Shown here piece after piece: positions 7,101 to 7,599 of a stretch of 7,599 nt of DNA. The DNA lies in the NCBI GenBank assembly GCA_964395045.1, contig CAYNBE010000182.1, positions 1-7,599 on the forward strand. Reading direction: 5' to 3'. Position numbers and translations under genes: made by a program. The DNA is from UBA1413 sp964395045 (GTDB lineage Bacteria > Bacteroidota > Bacteroidia > Bacteroidales > Prolixibacteraceae). The notes beneath the pieces were generated by a model that was not told the origin of the DNA, made no database searches, and saw only the letters and a program-made list of their open reading frames with translations. Position 1 is the stretch's first letter, and each line of letters opens with the position of its first letter.

Positions 7101-7363
7101 TCGGCCATTCCATAAATCCAGTTGTTTGAAATCGATGTCGTATCGTATGGTTTGTATGTAAAAATCTCGAAATTATAACCGTTAAACCTGTTCAGGCCGT
7201 TTTGAGTGCCTATCCACAGATAGCCCCTGGAATCCTGCATGATACAAGTCACTACTGATTGCGACAGTCCGTCTGCAATGGTATATCCGCTAAAAATCAG
7301 CTGTCGGGCCAGGCAGTCCAGATTGAAAAAAAGTAATACTGCTGCAAAACAAATCCTGTTCAT
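4127..7363 (-). CDS. Two-propeller (Reg_prop/Y_Y_Y) membrane sensor histidine kinase without receiver or AraC domain
   Basis: A 1078-residue kinase. The start at 7363 is chosen because MNRICFAAVLLFFNLDCLARQ is a signal peptide and a purine-rich AAAGGA lies 10 bases upstream. The frame continues to 7531, but that 56-residue extension would bury the signal peptide. Residues 28-664 carry about 14 Reg_prop blades of the form D-x-x-G-x-x-W-x-G-T-x-x-G-L, which suggests two seven-bladed propellers. The third (ILINT) and last (VFFGG) blades are degenerate. A Y_Y_Y domain (about 706-780) precedes one membrane helix (791-809) and a coiled coil. HisKA follows with H863 in IIAHDLRN. HATPase shows the N-box N981, G1 DNGIGI (D1009) and G2 GTGLGL (1039-1044), and the protein ends soon after. 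In classical HTCS proteins this periplasmic sensor binds glycan breakdown products and is fused to receiver and AraC domains. Here those are missing, so phosphate must go to a separate regulator not seen nearby. The ligand is unknown. Confidence 0.93.
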   Translation of the reverse strand: MNRICFAAVLLFFNLDCLARQLIFSGYTIADGLSQSVVTCIMQDSRGYLWIGTQNGLNRFNGYNFEIFTYKPYDTTSISNNWIYGMAEDHNGNLWIGTKGGLNKFLYQEKRFQRIRYATPFPAGVNDYVYDVKCSRNGSILINTPPVLTVCDPEKLTFMHAVSPLPYDGSVKDYNIPLLEDTEGRIWTGSSTGLAIYLPDADTFKTISTLTEYPSENSARNITALCLDNRGEVWAGTAGGLIRFSREGIPVFQDYQNMKNAFSPGNLFIRALVCDKSGRLWIGTEGGGVHRISMNEERQTIHENFTSENSTLFHNIVLSLAIDHSQNLWLGTLSGVNKTDLKKRKFNLYRTSDPFASSDLAGNVIASLFKDKKGKIWVGHWGKGLDIYDRKSGKIEHYSSHLQGKQNIPNDFVHSVMQDSTGNIWVGTRDGLVVFREKRGDFIRPHDLKNPIMPDFEGLRIFRMIQGKNGDFWIATQNGLYRVHNRSQPERYHSRAPEGYRISGNLVYTVLEDREGAVWVGTTDGLDRINPVQGGISHFKKTEGTTNSLSDNFITALCEDHNGDIWIGTSSYVNKYSVKDSVFTYYSKENGLPGNLIYGILQDQSLGLWFATGNGLCRYDFKEDKFHTFSVEDGLQSQEFNLGASCLSRDGEVFFGGMNGFNSFYPDSLAYNRYIPAVVFSAAYKIRQGAKEYFDLGRESTILLNHNDDDFTVEFAGLEFTNPGKNKYMYRLEGGESDWIDIGNRNFVTFSHLSPGEYTLRVKGSNNDGFWNEEGAALKIRVRPPWWGSNLAYTGYLLLLFMTLFLVIKKRERQHSRERKILEEKVMERTRQIERQKTEIMEKNRELSELNVSKDKFFSIIAHDLRNPFHAITGLTDLLLMDLTEPGQEKIKKSLENIRGSSQQAFDLLENLLLWARSQTGKLSFNPKTVNLKTLIEECISLVSAQAAKKNITIAISNIEDVFMPVDVNMMQTVLRNLLTNALKFSHQDGEVRIGLSAGTHECTFIVKDNGIGIPPEILKTLFSIDKSHKTRGTAQEPGTGLGLILCREFVLQHGGKIETVSTPGIGSEFRVILPFRG

Positions 7364-7373
7364 TTTTCGCTTT

Positions 7374-7379
7374 TCCTTT
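7374..7379 (-). promoter_or_regulatory. Purine-rich ribosome-binding stretch of the propeller kinase gene
   Basis: On the minus strand, AAAGGA lies 10 bases before the ATG at 7363 inside a long purine run. It is a moderate match to a Shine-Dalgarno sequence and supports this start over the in-frame ATG at 7531. Confidence 0.5.
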
Positions 7380-7450
7380 CTGCAATTTACAGTTTCCGTG
7401 ACAGAAAAACAAATCAATACATCGACGGCGAAATAACAGAAAGCCCACAG

Positions 7451-7463
7451 CGACAATTTGTCG
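7451..7463. repeat. 13-bp palindrome upstream of the propeller kinase gene (CGACAA-T-TTGTCG)
   Basis: Perfect six-base arms flank a single central base, about 88 bp upstream of the kinase start on its promoter side. It is a plausible dimer binding site. No TTTG/TAnnTTTG promoter could be placed next to it with confidence. Apart from this, 7364-7599 holds AT-rich non-coding DNA with no other recognised feature. Confidence 0.35.
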
Positions 7464-7599
7464 GATCTGATAAAACTACTGTACCTAATTTGTAAAAAGG
7501 ATAAATCACCGGTTAAACCTTGAGTATACACCGAGAAGTCTTTTATTAAATAACGTGAGTTCGACGTAAAAAAGTGAAAAAAAATTTGTAAAAAACAAG

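Noticed and set aside
4127..7363. Calling the large kinase a classical hybrid two-component system (HTCS)
   Set aside because: The receiver and AraC DNA-binding domains that define HTCS are absent.
4127..7363. The repeated propeller motifs as a DNA repeat array
   Set aside because: The repetition is at protein level (Reg_prop blades). The DNA copies are too diverged to be a recent repeat or a CRISPR array.
7364..7531. N-terminal extension of the propeller kinase to the ATG at 7531
   Set aside because: It would put 56 residues before a good signal peptide, and the ATG at 7363 has a purine-rich ribosome-binding stretch.

Overview
The window looks like chromosomal DNA of a Bacteroidota bacterium, probably of the Bacteroidales/Marinilabiliales type. 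This rests on three things: a kinase sensor made of two Reg_prop beta-propellers plus a Y_Y_Y domain, a LytS-like kinase paired with a LytTR response regulator in the Bacteroidota style, and a promoter that matches the Bacteroidota consensus (TTTG, then TAnnTTTG). Most genes lack a Shine-Dalgarno sequence, as is common in that phylum. I see no mobile element, CRISPR array, tRNA or rRNA.

Layout. Positions 2-778 (+) hold the 3' part of a multi-pass membrane protein that is cut by the left window edge. Positions 779-1170 are non-coding and end in the probable control region of the next gene. Positions 1171-2202 (+) encode a four-helix membrane histidine kinase (His_kinase/LytS type). After 165 non-coding bases, 2368-3105 (+) encode its likely partner, a REC-LytTR response regulator that starts at GTG. 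Positions 3279-3764 (+) encode a small exported protein of unknown function, preceded by a clear promoter and a strong ribosome binding site and followed, after a long 3' UTR, by a rho-independent terminator near 3912-3953. Facing these genes, 4127-7363 (-) encode a 1078-residue sensor kinase: signal peptide, 14 propeller blades, Y_Y_Y domain, one membrane helix, HisKA and HATPase. It lacks the receiver and AraC domains of classical hybrid two-component systems (HTCS).

How the parts may work together. The most interesting signal is in the control DNA. Just upstream of the exported-protein promoter are two direct repeats, ACCGATT, exactly 21 bp apart. This is the geometry known for LytTR-type regulators such as E. 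coli BtsR (YehT) and YpdB. The region upstream of the kinase gene carries a related arrangement: an exact shared 10-mer, a 13-mer with one mismatch, and a similar distance to a -7-like element. The simplest reading, which is an inference, is a compact circuit: the kinase signals to the LytTR regulator, which drives the adjacent gene for an exported protein and also the kinase gene itself. The large propeller kinase is probably a separate sensory system whose response regulator is not visible here.
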